Below are positions 1 through 8,709 of a DNA stretch of 64,000 bases, in pieces. Under the pieces are notes generated by a model, which saw only the letters and a list, made by a program, of their open reading frames with translations, ran no database searches and was not told the DNA's origin. The stretch is from a virus, in the IMG/VR virus record IMGVR_UViG_3300017971_000041, positions 1 to 64,000 of that record; one strand, 5' to 3'. The translations under genes and the position numbers were made by a program. Position 1 is the stretch's first letter. Every line of letters begins with the position of its first letter.

Positions 1-122
1 AAATGTTGATTTTGAAAACATATATAAAATCAATGAGTTAGAGCAGGTAACTTTGAAAACATATATAAATCAATGAGTTACAAATGTTGATTTTGAAAAC
101 ATATATAAAATCAATGAGTTAG
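1..122. repeat. Three tandem ~41-bp repeats
   Basis: Three copies of an AT-rich unit run in tandem. Units 1 (1-41) and 3 (82-122) are identical; unit 2 (about 42-81) differs in its first bases and lacks one A. All contain GAAAACATATATAAA followed by TCAATGAGTTA. No gene covers them. They lie upstream of the rightward packaging genes, so they may bind a regulator or form part of a packaging or control region. Bases 123-279 hold only a possible 16-codon ORF that I do not call. Confidence 0.85.
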
Positions 123-279
123 AAAAACTAGGGGGTGTCTTCTAAATGATAGTGACGGATATGCAAGTGTTCCCCTATAAAAAATTGAACGTTTGAATGG
201 AGTTTACATTTACAAATCGTGATTGATATGATACGTTGTTTTGTAAAATGAAACTGAACTTACACAAAGGAGGCAAATT

Positions 280-1023
280 GTGAACAAATTTTTAAAACCC
301 TACAGACCGAAGGACCCCGTTTGGGCCCGTCGGATGGTTCGTGAAGATCCATACTATGAAGACGTGACTCAAGAACAATTTAATCAACTCGATCCTAGAG
401 ACATTGATGAGCATGACCCACGCTTCGCCGACTCGTGGAAAGATTGGTTGAATGAAGAAGGTCAGTTAGTTTACTGGGACGGTTGCGTGGTACCGAAATC
501 CGACATTGAAAAATATAAGGAATCGCTGCGACAGCAAGCATACTACAATGCACTGCCCAAGCTTATGAACTTGCCATGGGAAGAAGCCCATCCTTTGGAC
601 AAGGATCCTGGTATTGCGCAGCATAAAATAAGGACTTACTGGTATTACTGGAAACGAATGCAAAACGAGCGAGTAAGGGAGAACGTTATGAACGGACGAA
701 AGCCGCATAAAAATATTACCATTCCGGAAGTTGTCGACTATTTGGTCGATGAAGTCATGGACCTTTTGGAAATCTGTATGTTACGAGCAAAGGGCATACC
801 GGTCCCGAGAAAATATGATATGGCGAGTGAAGACATGCAGGTACAAATGATCAATTTGGTAAAGCCATTGATACAGAGCTCACAGGAAACCAGAGCCATC
901 AATGCAACAACCGTCAATGACGTGGTTCAACTTTTGAAAAAAGGGAAAGTCAATATCCATGAAGCTAAGGATCTCATGAAATTGATTCAAATGAAAGCTG
1001 ACATGGAAGAAGAAAATTTTTAA
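280..1023 (+). CDS. Hypothetical protein upstream of terminase
   Basis: A 247-aa soluble protein that I do not recognise. The GTG start is chosen because AGGAGG lies 8 bases upstream. The N-terminal half is acidic and rich in Trp and Tyr; the last ~80 residues are predicted mostly helical, with a Lys/Glu-rich end. There is no signal peptide or membrane segment. It is the first gene of the rightward packaging and head block, 26 bases before a PDDEXK nuclease gene and 0.9 kb before the small terminase, so a role in packaging or early head assembly is possible but only inferred from position. Confidence 0.8.
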   Translation: MNKFLKPYRPKDPVWARRMVREDPYYEDVTQEQFNQLDPRDIDEHDPRFADSWKDWLNEEGQLVYWDGCVVPKSDIEKYKESLRQQAYYNALPKLMNLPWEEAHPLDKDPGIAQHKIRTYWYYWKRMQNERVRENVMNGRKPHKNITIPEVVDYLVDEVMDLLEICMLRAKGIPVPRKYDMASEDMQVQMINLVKPLIQSSQETRAINATTVNDVVQLLKKGKVNIHEAKDLMKLIQMKADMEEENF

Positions 1024-1049
1024 TTGACACCTTTATATAAGGACATCAA

Positions 1050-1490
1050 ATGGCAAAACTAAATGCTCGGAGAAAAGGCGCGAACGGTGAACGAGAGTTC
1101 TGCCGGTGGATCGCCAAATTGCTTGACCTCGATAAAATCCCAGAACGGAATCTGGAACAGGTCCGACATGGCGGAGCTGACGTGTTGGGGATTGGGAATT
1201 TCGTTTTTGAAGTAAAACGCTGTGAGAAGCTGCAACTACGAAAATGGTGGATACAAGTGAAAAATGCTATGATTGATCCCAATACCATACCCGTAGTAGT
1301 CTTCCGTAAAAACAATGACCGCTGGGCAATTTTAATTTCGGCAACTCACATTGGTTTGAAGTATGGATTTATCCAATTGCCTCCGTCGGAAACCGAACAG
1401 TGGTTAAAGCGAAAATACAAAGAGTGGCTGGGTCCCAAAATGAAAAATGAAAAAATTATCCCAGTCGATTTTAAACGAGTCGTATTGTGA
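1050..1490 (+). CDS. PDDEXK-fold nuclease, Holliday-junction-resolvase-like
   Basis: A 146-aa protein with the PDDEXK nuclease layout: a Gly/Glu-rich start with a conserved Glu near residue 14 (GERE), Asp near 44 (GGAD), and an E-x-K near 54-56 (FEVKR). These match the metal-binding residues of small archaeal-type resolvases and phage homologues. AAGGA precedes the ATG. Next to terminase, such an enzyme could resolve branched concatemers before packaging; that is inference. A restriction-like or repair nuclease of the same fold is the main alternative. The catalytic set looks complete. Confidence 0.75.
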   Translation: MAKLNARRKGANGEREFCRWIAKLLDLDKIPERNLEQVRHGGADVLGIGNFVFEVKRCEKLQLRKWWIQVKNAMIDPNTIPVVVFRKNNDRWAILISATHIGLKYGFIQLPPSETEQWLKRKYKEWLGPKMKNEKIIPVDFKRVVL

Positions 1491-1491
1491 A

Positions 1492-1842
1492 TGACGATCA
1501 AACGTTGTGATTTGCGATATTTTGAACGATCATTCGAAATGTATATGATTGCATGCATGAATATACGATCGTTGAATTTTGACGCATATCGTTTGATATT
1601 TGAACGTAATTTGATCGATATGAATTGTGAATTGTGAATTGTGACATAAAATTGAATGATATGAATTGAATGACGATAAAACGTTGTGATTTGCGATATT
1701 TTGAACGATCATTTGAAATGCATATGATCATATGCGTGAACGTATGATCGTTGAATTTTGACGTATATCGTTTGATATTTGAACATGATTTGATCGATAC
1801 GAATCGTGAATTTTGACATAAAATTGAATGATATGAATTGAA
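1492..1842. repeat. Two ~172-179-bp direct repeats with internal inverted repeats
   Basis: The 410-base gap between the nuclease and terS genes is filled by two near-identical direct copies (about 1492-1670 and 1671-1842). The first has an extra ATTGTGA. Each copy contains an imperfect inverted repeat, ATTTTGAACGATCAT facing ACGATCGTTGAATTTTGAC, plus many short GAT/ATC palindromes. Related sequence recurs at about 30370-30460 and 43286-43352. No ORF above 60 codons with a ribosome binding site fits. It may be a pac/terS binding region, a replication origin or a regulator array. Confidence 0.85.
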
Positions 1843-1900
1843 CGTTGACAACGTAGCATCGTTTTGATATGTTCACTCATATCGGGTTTGCGGAGTTATC

Positions 1901-2323
1901 ATGGATTACACAAAAAAATTCGATAAAATAGCTTATGATGTTTTGTCCTCAAAGGGGCTACAATCAAAGATCCACGTGTGCGTTGAACTTGGATGCACAA
2001 AAACTGAACTCGAAAGTTGGATAAAAGCTTATCCTTCTTTCAAATACAATATCGAAATGGGATTGATTGTCGGCGAAATGAAATATCGGGACAAACTGGC
2101 GAAGCTATCTCTTCGCAATTCAGGAAAAATTAATACAAAACTTTTGTTGTTGCTTGGGGGAGATGTCTATGGGTTGGGAGAAATGCAAGAGGACTCGCAG
2201 CCCATAGTCATCAATAACTTTGCAAACAACCAGGACGTTGAGGAGCAAATGAAAAAACGGGGAATACCAATTCCCCAGATTGGAATACCAGATGCGGAAG
2301 ACCCAGACGAACCAGACATTTAA
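1901..2323 (+). CDS. terS: Terminase small subunit
   Basis: A 140-aa protein immediately upstream of and overlapping the large terminase, the usual place for the small subunit that recognises the packaging site and hands DNA to the motor. The N-terminal half reads as a helix-turn-helix (a CVELGCTKTELESWIKAYP-type helix pair at residues ~27-46), as in many phage TerS proteins. The C-terminal ~40 residues are acidic and Pro-rich, plausibly the tail that contacts TerL. GGAG lies upstream of the ATG. The repeat region just upstream is a natural candidate for its binding site. The call rests on fold and context. Confidence 0.8.
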   Translation: MDYTKKFDKIAYDVLSSKGLQSKIHVCVELGCTKTELESWIKAYPSFKYNIEMGLIVGEMKYRDKLAKLSLRNSGKINTKLLLLLGGDVYGLGEMQEDSQPIVINNFANNQDVEEQMKKRGIPIPQIGIPDAEDPDEPDI

Positions 2324-3758
2324 TTCCGCTGAAAGCATTAATCTCCTCGAATCTTGGTGGATTTCAAAATCAGCTAAAAACTTTTACGCTTATCGTCAAT
2401 ACATCGGTAGTAAGGATTTTAAAACTGGGTGGTTCCAACGTGAACTGTCCATGGCTTTACAGCAATTTTATCTAGATTTAAAAGCCAAAAAACGACCCAT
2501 ATTGATTATCGAAGCACCGCCCCAACATGGTAAATCCAGGGCGGTAAACGAGTTTTTGTCCTGGCTTCTGGGAAAGATGCCGAGCCTGTCGATTATTTTT
2601 GCTTCATATTCCGATCGATTGGGTGTCCGGGCGAATCGGTTTCTACAAAGAACGATTGACTCTCAGAAGTTTCAAAATATTTTTGAGAATAACGTCCAAC
2701 TTGGCACAACCCGCGTGGCTACACTCGCAGATCGGGTTCTTCGGAACAATGAAATTTTCGAGTTGGTTGGTCATGAAGGGAGTTTTAGAAATACCACGGT
2801 TAATGGTTCGGTAACAGGTGAGTCTCTGGACCTGGGTGTCATTGATGATCCGGTAAAAGGACGTGCTGAAGCAAACAGTAAAACGATTCAGGAAAAGACT
2901 TGGGATTGGTTTACAGACGATTTTTATACAAGATTTTCAGAATATGCTGGTTTATTACTGATTTTAACTCGCTGGTCGGTTATGGATCTCGCGGCTCGGT
3001 TAAAAGAAAGCGAGCGAAATGTTAAAACGGTAACATTCCGAGCTATTGCTCAGGAGGATGAAGAACATCGAGAACGGGGGGAGGCACTTTTCCCCGAACA
3101 TAAATCGCTTGACTTCCTTAAAAAGCGAAAAAAGAAAATGTCCCTGCATAACTGGGAGGCTTTGTATCAACAGAACCCAGTATTAAAATCAGGAAACATT
3201 TTTAATTCTGACAATTGGAGATGGTACATTCGACTACCAGCTATTCGTTATAAGTTTATCGTCGTTGATACCGCCCAGAAAAAGAATAACTGGAATGACT
3301 TTACAGACTTTCAATGCTGGGGTCATGGATATGACAATTGCATTTACTTGCTAGACCATGTCCATGACCGAATAGAAGCACCGGAATTGAGGAAACTGGC
3401 TGAAGCGTTTTACCAGAAACACGATACTAAACGAATTGAACCCGACGACCCCCTACTCCGTGGTATTTGGATTGAGGACAAGTCGTCTGGGATCGGGCTA
3501 ATTCAGGAGCTTCGAAAGAAAAAATTAAAAGTCAATGCAATCCCCCGGTCCGTGGATAAAATTCAGAGAGCATTTGATACTACTCCTTATATCTCAGCTG
3601 GGCAGGTGTTTTTAAACGAAGACGTTAATAAAGTTGGAGTTATACTTGGAGAATCGGTTGTATTTCCAAATGGTCTTCATGACGACGCAATCGATAATGT
3701 AATGAATGCCATCGATGTGGCTTTTATTTCTGGAACCGATCAAATATTTATAGCATAA
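2292..3758 (+). CDS. terL: Terminase large subunit
   Basis: The ATP-driven packaging motor and headful or cos nuclease. The N-terminal ATPase has Walker A APPQHGKS at ~75-82 and Walker B LGVIDDP at ~182-187. The C-terminal RNase-H-like nuclease shows three acidic sites: VVDTAQ (~326), IEDKSSG (~395) and GLHDD (~466). The length (488 aa) is normal for the family. I start at ATG 2292; a TTG at 2280 is in frame but has no better ribosome binding site. Either way the gene overlaps terS, implying translational coupling. It acts at the prohead portal. Confidence 0.95.
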   Translation: MRKTQTNQTFNSAESINLLESWWISKSAKNFYAYRQYIGSKDFKTGWFQRELSMALQQFYLDLKAKKRPILIIEAPPQHGKSRAVNEFLSWLLGKMPSLSIIFASYSDRLGVRANRFLQRTIDSQKFQNIFENNVQLGTTRVATLADRVLRNNEIFELVGHEGSFRNTTVNGSVTGESLDLGVIDDPVKGRAEANSKTIQEKTWDWFTDDFYTRFSEYAGLLLILTRWSVMDLAARLKESERNVKTVTFRAIAQEDEEHRERGEALFPEHKSLDFLKKRKKKMSLHNWEALYQQNPVLKSGNIFNSDNWRWYIRLPAIRYKFIVVDTAQKKNNWNDFTDFQCWGHGYDNCIYLLDHVHDRIEAPELRKLAEAFYQKHDTKRIEPDDPLLRGIWIEDKSSGIGLIQELRKKKLKVNAIPRSVDKIQRAFDTTPYISAGQVFLNEDVNKVGVILGESVVFPNGLHDDAIDNVMNAIDVAFISGTDQIFIA

Positions 3759-3769
3759 TAGGAACTGAC

Positions 3770-4999
3770 ATGCTTAATTGGTTAAAAAGAAGATTCGAAT
3801 CACGAAATATGGCTCGTTCTACGGCAGTAGTTGAGTATTCTGGGCAGGGCAAAAAGAATGCCCCGATTTATAAAAATTGGACAATTGCCAAAGCGGTCAA
3901 AGAGGGATTCAAATCAAATACTTGGGTATACCGATCCGTGGTTTTAATTACAGATGCGTGTTCGTCGGTTCCTTGGTCAGTATATAGGGACGACTCATTG
4001 TCAGATCCGCTGCCCGATCATGCATTGACTAAGCTTTTAAAAGCTCCGAATCCGAATTTCTCGAAGCAAGATATGTTTGAGATGTTGGTTAGTTGGTTGG
4101 AATTGTCCGGGAACTCATATTTTTATAAAACACAGGTCGATGCAAAAACGGTTGAACTCTGGCCCATCTCTCCAGACTTAATTGTTCCTGTTACCCCGGC
4201 GAAAGTCGACGAATGGGTTGGGGGATATAAATTAACTCGGGAGAAAAATAAACGGAAAATAACATTTACGGCGGATCAAATTATCCATCACAAATACTTT
4301 AACCCGGCCGATGCTTTATTGGGGATCGGTCCTCTTGAAATTGCAGGACCAGTAGTCGACATCGACAACGACCAAAAAGACTTTAACAAGGATGCGGCAC
4401 AAAACCGTGGTATTATTGACGGCGTGTTTGCTTTCAAAAAAGATATTCCCGATCAAGATACAGCGGATGCACTTCGGGATCGAATTGAGGAGTCATATAA
4501 AAAGAAACGAAAAAATATCGTATTGGGCTCGGAGGCTAAATACATTCGAACGGCGATGACTCCAACTGAAATGGATTTTACACAGTCTCGGAAAGATAAT
4601 CGAGATGAAATTTTTATTACTTTCGGGATTCCACCGGCACTGGGTGGGTCGATGGATGCTTCTACTTACAATAACTATCAAGTATCGGAATGGATTTTTT
4701 GGACTGCTACCATAATTCCGAAATTGAAAAAAATTGCTGATACTTTTAATTTGGCTTTTCGGGACGAGAAAAAGGAACAAGAACAAATTGCTCCGATGCT
4801 CAATAAAGTTCCGGCAATACGTCAAATGGTTTCAGAAAAATCCAAAATTGCCGAGCGATTGTCAAAGGCTGGGATCCCCGTACAACAGATAAATCAGATT
4901 CTAGAGCTCGGAGTAAAGAAGTATAAGGGTTGGGATCAGCCATATAGGTCATCGTCGTCTGGTAACAATAAAAACCCAGACACCACGGAGGGCGAATAA
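3770..4999 (+). CDS. Portal protein, HK97 family
   Basis: A 409-aa protein matching HK97-type portals (Phage_portal family): N-terminal NTWVYRSVVLITDACSSVPW, a central LEISGNSY-like strand and the FGIPPALGG segment. Twelve copies form the DNA gateway at one capsid vertex and dock TerL and the connector. AGGAA precedes the ATG. The C-terminus is low-complexity (Ser, Asn, Gly) and ends at TAA 4997. The same frame then stays open for 71 codons and runs into the MuF-type protein, so the stop may interrupt a portal-MuF fusion. Confidence 0.93.
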   Translation: MLNWLKRRFESRNMARSTAVVEYSGQGKKNAPIYKNWTIAKAVKEGFKSNTWVYRSVVLITDACSSVPWSVYRDDSLSDPLPDHALTKLLKAPNPNFSKQDMFEMLVSWLELSGNSYFYKTQVDAKTVELWPISPDLIVPVTPAKVDEWVGGYKLTREKNKRKITFTADQIIHHKYFNPADALLGIGPLEIAGPVVDIDNDQKDFNKDAAQNRGIIDGVFAFKKDIPDQDTADALRDRIEESYKKKRKNIVLGSEAKYIRTAMTPTEMDFTQSRKDNRDEIFITFGIPPALGGSMDASTYNNYQVSEWIFWTATIIPKLKKIADTFNLAFRDEKKEQEQIAPMLNKVPAIRQMVSEKSKIAERLSKAGIPVQQINQILELGVKKYKGWDQPYRSSSSGNNKNPDTTEGE

Positions 5000-5212
5000 G
5001 AGGCCCAGACAAGGGCCCAGACCCAGATTGAGGGTGAGGATGAGGGAAAACCCCAGACTCTGGGTGTTGAAATTGCTTTAAAACACGAAATTCGAGCTAT
5101 TGATCAGGAGAAGGAACGTGAAACCCAGGCCCAGAAGGTCCTGTACCCAATTTTTAAACGTTACTTAAAATCAGTTAAGGACAAAATTGATGGTGTTTTT
5201 AAACAAAACCAG
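5000..5212 (+). other. In-frame open extension between portal and MuF-type gene
   Basis: After the portal TAA (4997-4999), the same frame is open through 5212 and continues into the ATG at 5213. There is no in-frame ATG, GTG or TTG in the stretch, only CTG at 5060 and 5141. The encoded ~71 residues begin Gln/Glu-rich and end in an amphipathic helix (PIFKRYLKSVKDK), as expected for the N-terminus of MuF-type proteins. The stretch therefore looks translated. Possible routes are stop readthrough, a CTG or other unusual start, or a recent nonsense change. Confidence 0.7.
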
Positions 5213-6019
5213 ATGCCACAATTGCAAAATTCCAATTATGTCAATAGCTTAATCGTTCCAGTCTGGGAAAAATACCAGACTGATATCGAGGCTGGGTTCA
5301 AAAAAATTGCTAATTTTTTTGCTTGGCAGATGGTTTTTGAAGTCCGCGCCTCAAATCCGGGTGCAGGTAAAGATGCAATAAATAAGGCATTGGGGAGTTT
5401 ACTTGATGCTTATTTAGAAAAAGAACGTATAATTTTGAAGGAAAAGTCCCACATAGAAGAGACTACTACTGACAAAATCGTTGATATTGTTCGAGATGGT
5501 GCCAAAGAAAAGAAAACGATCAAAGAAATGCAACAGGCAATTTCAGATTCAGGGACATTTTCACCTGAAAGATCACTACGAATTGCTCGTACCATGACCG
5601 GTACAGGCGCCTCACTGGGACAATTACACATGGGCGTGGTAACAGGCGCGACTCATAAGTACTGGCGAGCTGCCGGCCATCAGACGAGGAAGCAACATCT
5701 GAAGCGGAACAATGAGAAACGGAAAATTAATGAAACATTTTCAAGGCAGTATGCAGAAAATATCATTGGACCAATGTATCCTGGAGATCCAAACATATGC
5801 GCTTCTGATCGAATCAACTGCCGCTGTTGGTCAACATTCACCATCGAAGGTAAACGTCAAGACGTCCTTGGAAAACTTGACCGTGGTGAAATCACAGCTG
5901 AAGAGCTTTTAAACGACCTTGGCTTGTTGCCAGTCGATTCCGCTATTGTGGTTGGTACCGAGGCTATTATTGAAACAGTAGCAGGCGAAGCATTGGAGGT
6001 TGAGGGGGTATCGGAATAA
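5213..6019 (+). CDS. MuF / SPP1 gp7-type minor head protein (start uncertain)
   Basis: A head morphogenesis protein, normally present in a few copies inside the head near the portal. The C-terminal half carries the MuF signature: charged TRKQHLKRNNEKR, then P-MYPGDPNICASD-RINCRCW (residues ~165-205 from this ATG). ATG 5213 has no ribosome binding site, and homologues have an extra N-terminal helix, which is encoded in frame upstream at 5000-5212. The true product is therefore probably longer, or is the C-terminal part of a portal fusion. It ends in a short acidic tail before the protease gene. Confidence 0.85.
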   Translation: MPQLQNSNYVNSLIVPVWEKYQTDIEAGFKKIANFFAWQMVFEVRASNPGAGKDAINKALGSLLDAYLEKERIILKEKSHIEETTTDKIVDIVRDGAKEKKTIKEMQQAISDSGTFSPERSLRIARTMTGTGASLGQLHMGVVTGATHKYWRAAGHQTRKQHLKRNNEKRKINETFSRQYAENIIGPMYPGDPNICASDRINCRCWSTFTIEGKRQDVLGKLDRGEITAEELLNDLGLLPVDSAIVVGTEAIIETVAGEALEVEGVSE

Positions 6020-6083
6020 AATGAGATCCATAGAACATGATATTGACGATCTTCCAACAGATACAATTTATTAAGGAGTAAAT

Positions 6084-7310
6084 ATGAAACCTGAATATCG
6101 CCAAATCGGCAAAATACACGATTTCCGACAACAAGGGGATGAAGGGTTTGTTGATGCTTATTTGACAACCTGGGGTTCAATTGATTGGTATAATTCCACG
6201 TTTGCAAAGGGAGCATTTGCCGAGAGTTTTCGGACCGTGAAAATGAGGAATTTGTTTAATCATGAAACTCTTATTGGGAAGGTACTTGAGGCCCGGGAGG
6301 ACGATATTGGCCCCTTTGTTCGAACTAAAATTAATCTAAAAACGACTGCCGGAAAAGACACATGGGAGCATATTGTCGCCGAAGACATCGATTGCTTTTC
6401 ATTTGGGTTCAATGTAATTAAGGATTCTCGTAATAAAGCGGGTGTCCGGGTGTTAGAACAGGTTGAAGTTCTTGAGTGCGGTCCCGTTGTGTTCGAAGCA
6501 AATGGAACGGCCAAAATCGTTGATGTCCGCACAGGAACTCCCTTACGGGGAGACCAAATCGAGTGGAATAAAATGACTCTCGAGGAAAGGAGTAAAATGG
6601 AAAAAGAAACAGATGCCCAGCCCGATGGGATAAAACAAGACGAAAAATGTGGAGAGGATAAGCGTAATATCGATTATGATGTAACCAAAAGGCGAAATGA
6701 GTTGGTACGCCGAGGTTCGATCCTCCTTAATTCATTATTCCAGACTCTCGAGGACAATTATTATCCGGCGATTTGGGGCGAGGGATTAACGGGAGATGAT
6801 GCGATTGCCAACATGGATCGAGCCATTGCGTCTTTCCACGGCGATTATATCGGATGGGTCCGGGAAATTTTTGTGGAATTCGGTGTCGACTCAACCGAAG
6901 CTCGCACCATCCAGATTGTGCCCAATGCAAACTCGGAATTGGTCAAGGCTTTCAGGTCGGTAGTTAAAGATCTCGAAGAAAAAGCCATTGCCAGCTCGTT
7001 CACGGTTGACGAATTAAGAACCCTCTCCCGTGGTAATTTGTTACCGATTGAAGTCCGTTCAAAACTCACTGAATTGGGGGAAGAAGTCGAGGGAGCTCAC
7101 CGTCGTGCTCGAACTGCATTGGTTGAGCAATTATGCGCAGAAATCCGAGCTGGCGGCCTGACGGATGCTGATGTATCGAGGATTCAGGCTTTGCTGCCTC
7201 AGCCTGTTAAAGATGGTAAGGATCCTGAAGCTGTCGAAAGTGTCTGGGAATCCTTGGATTCCAAATTTCGATCAATCCTTTTGGGAACTGAAGAACCCGA
7301 AACCAAATAA
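6084..7310 (+). CDS. Prohead protease, HK97 family S78, with C-terminal extension
   Basis: Serine protease that cleaves the capsid scaffold domain during prohead maturation. Candidate catalytic residues are His60 (FNHETLIGKV) and Ser106 (CFSFGF), with the third residue near Glu128-Glu131 (VEVLECGPVVFEAN), in the order seen in U35/S78 proteases. The protease domain spans about residues 5-170. The remaining ~240 residues are helical and charged; an extension this long might act as scaffold or be self-cleaved, which is inference. AAGGAG lies just upstream of the ATG. It precedes the capsid gene in standard HK97 order. Confidence 0.92.
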   Translation: MKPEYRQIGKIHDFRQQGDEGFVDAYLTTWGSIDWYNSTFAKGAFAESFRTVKMRNLFNHETLIGKVLEAREDDIGPFVRTKINLKTTAGKDTWEHIVAEDIDCFSFGFNVIKDSRNKAGVRVLEQVEVLECGPVVFEANGTAKIVDVRTGTPLRGDQIEWNKMTLEERSKMEKETDAQPDGIKQDEKCGEDKRNIDYDVTKRRNELVRRGSILLNSLFQTLEDNYYPAIWGEGLTGDDAIANMDRAIASFHGDYIGWVREIFVEFGVDSTEARTIQIVPNANSELVKAFRSVVKDLEEKAIASSFTVDELRTLSRGNLLPIEVRSKLTELGEEVEGAHRRARTALVEQLCAEIRAGGLTDADVSRIQALLPQPVKDGKDPEAVESVWESLDSKFRSILLGTEEPETK

Positions 7311-7357
7311 AGATCAATCCCAAAAAAAATTTATAACAAAAAAGAAGGAGAAACAAC

Positions 7358-8584
7358 ATGGCCACACCCGAAATGAAAAAGGAATACGACAATTTCCGAA
7401 CCATTCTGGAGGAATTTCGTACCACAAACGACAAACGCCTGGAAGAAATTGAAGCTCGTAATGGAGAAGTCCTGGCGGAAACTCGGGAAAAGCTCGAGAC
7501 CGTCGAGACAAAGCTGAATGAAAGTGCCAAGCACCTGGATGAATTGAGGACCGCGGCGAACCGTCCCAACATTGTACTGGGCAGCGAGAACATGACTGCC
7601 GAGGAACGGCAAATCCAGGAAGTTCGAAAACGTGCATTCGTGAAATATATTCGCTATGGTCTGGGTGAGGAATCTCGCCAGCAATTTCAGCCGGAAGAAA
7701 TTCGTGCCTTGTCTGGGGCTTCCGACGCCGACGGTGGTTTCCTGGTACCCATCGAATTCGAATCCAACATTATCATGAAGGCGTACAACATGGCCGAACT
7801 TCGTCCCATTTGTAACGTTGGGACAACCGGAAGAGACACCGTAGTATCCGGATCTCTGGCCAAACCCGTGGTTGCCTGGGGTCGTACCGCTATTGCCGTC
7901 TCCCCACAGGATCTCGCCTCTGGCGGGTCCATTTTACATGTTCGTACCATCAAGGGTTTGCTTCCCATGGACAACGATACCCTGGAAGATGCCGAAGCGG
8001 ATATTGTCGGCGAGCTGGAAGACGGTTTCTCACGGGCCATCGCCGAAGCCGAAGACGATGCCTTTGCTGTCGGCGCGGGTGATGATTCCCCCCATGGCGT
8101 TGGGTCCAATTCGACCGTCCAGGCCAATTATGCGGCTTCCGGAGTTGCCGCAGCTTTATCCGATTCCACCCACAACGGTGTAGACGCAATCATTTCCGCC
8201 TATTTTAAAATCAAGAAAACCTATCGCCGGAACGGCGTATGGGCCATGAACTCCACGACCGAGGGAGCTGTCCGTAAACTGAAAGATGGTAACGGCCAGT
8301 ATTTGTGGCAACCGGCCGTCGATGCCGATTCTCCGAATACTCTTCATGGCAAGGTGGTAAAGAATGCCGAAGGCTTACCCGACATCGCTGCCGGAGCCTT
8401 TCCGATCCTGTTCGGTGACTGGTTCGCCGGCTACAAAATCCGGGACCGCCGTGGAATCCTGGTTCAGCGTCTCGTTGAAAAATATGCTGAATATGGACAG
8501 ACTGCCATCCTCGTCTCTAAACGTCTCGCGGGCGGCGTCGTACTGCCGGAAGCATTTTCGTGCGTTAAGATCGCGGCTTCTTAA
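7358..8584 (+). CDS. Major capsid protein, HK97 fold
   Basis: A 408-aa HK97-type capsid subunit. Residues ~1-85 form a charged coiled-coil delta domain (scaffold), probably removed by the upstream protease. Mature sequence likely begins around ALSGASDADGGFLVP, the typical N-arm and E-loop start. Codon choice is visibly more GC-rich than its neighbours, in keeping with very high expression. A strong GAAGGAG precedes the ATG, and a terminator-like hairpin follows 22 bases after the stop. Confidence 0.95.
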   Translation: MATPEMKKEYDNFRTILEEFRTTNDKRLEEIEARNGEVLAETREKLETVETKLNESAKHLDELRTAANRPNIVLGSENMTAEERQIQEVRKRAFVKYIRYGLGEESRQQFQPEEIRALSGASDADGGFLVPIEFESNIIMKAYNMAELRPICNVGTTGRDTVVSGSLAKPVVAWGRTAIAVSPQDLASGGSILHVRTIKGLLPMDNDTLEDAEADIVGELEDGFSRAIAEAEDDAFAVGAGDDSPHGVGSNSTVQANYAASGVAAALSDSTHNGVDAIISAYFKIKKTYRRNGVWAMNSTTEGAVRKLKDGNGQYLWQPAVDADSPNTLHGKVVKNAEGLPDIAAGAFPILFGDWFAGYKIRDRRGILVQRLVEKYAEYGQTAILVSKRLAGGVVLPEAFSCVKIAAS

Positions 8585-8605
8585 TTCTCGAATTATCCGG
8601 CCCCT

Positions 8606-8691
8606 AAAAGGCGGAGTTGTGAAGCCTCCCACATAATACCCTGTACCTTGATCTCGCGGGTCCTTGGGAAAGGGTTCTCCGCCTTTTTTTT
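8606..8691 (+). terminator. Terminator-like hairpin after capsid gene
   Basis: AAAGGCGGAG (8607-8616) pairs with CTCCGCC (8677-8683) plus following T residues, with about 60 bases between the arms and a run of eight T at 8684-8691. It would end or attenuate transcription after the capsid gene. The long loop makes it weaker than a compact terminator. Confidence 0.6.
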
Positions 8692-8709
8692 AAAAATGAA
8701 AGGAATAAC

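Noticed and set aside
6021-6074. 17-codon frame before the protease
   Set aside because: Too short, and GGGGG is poorly spaced; no further support.
7207-7684. Several leftward frames over the capsid start
   Set aside because: Mirror frames of the capsid coiled coil; they have no ribosome binding sites.
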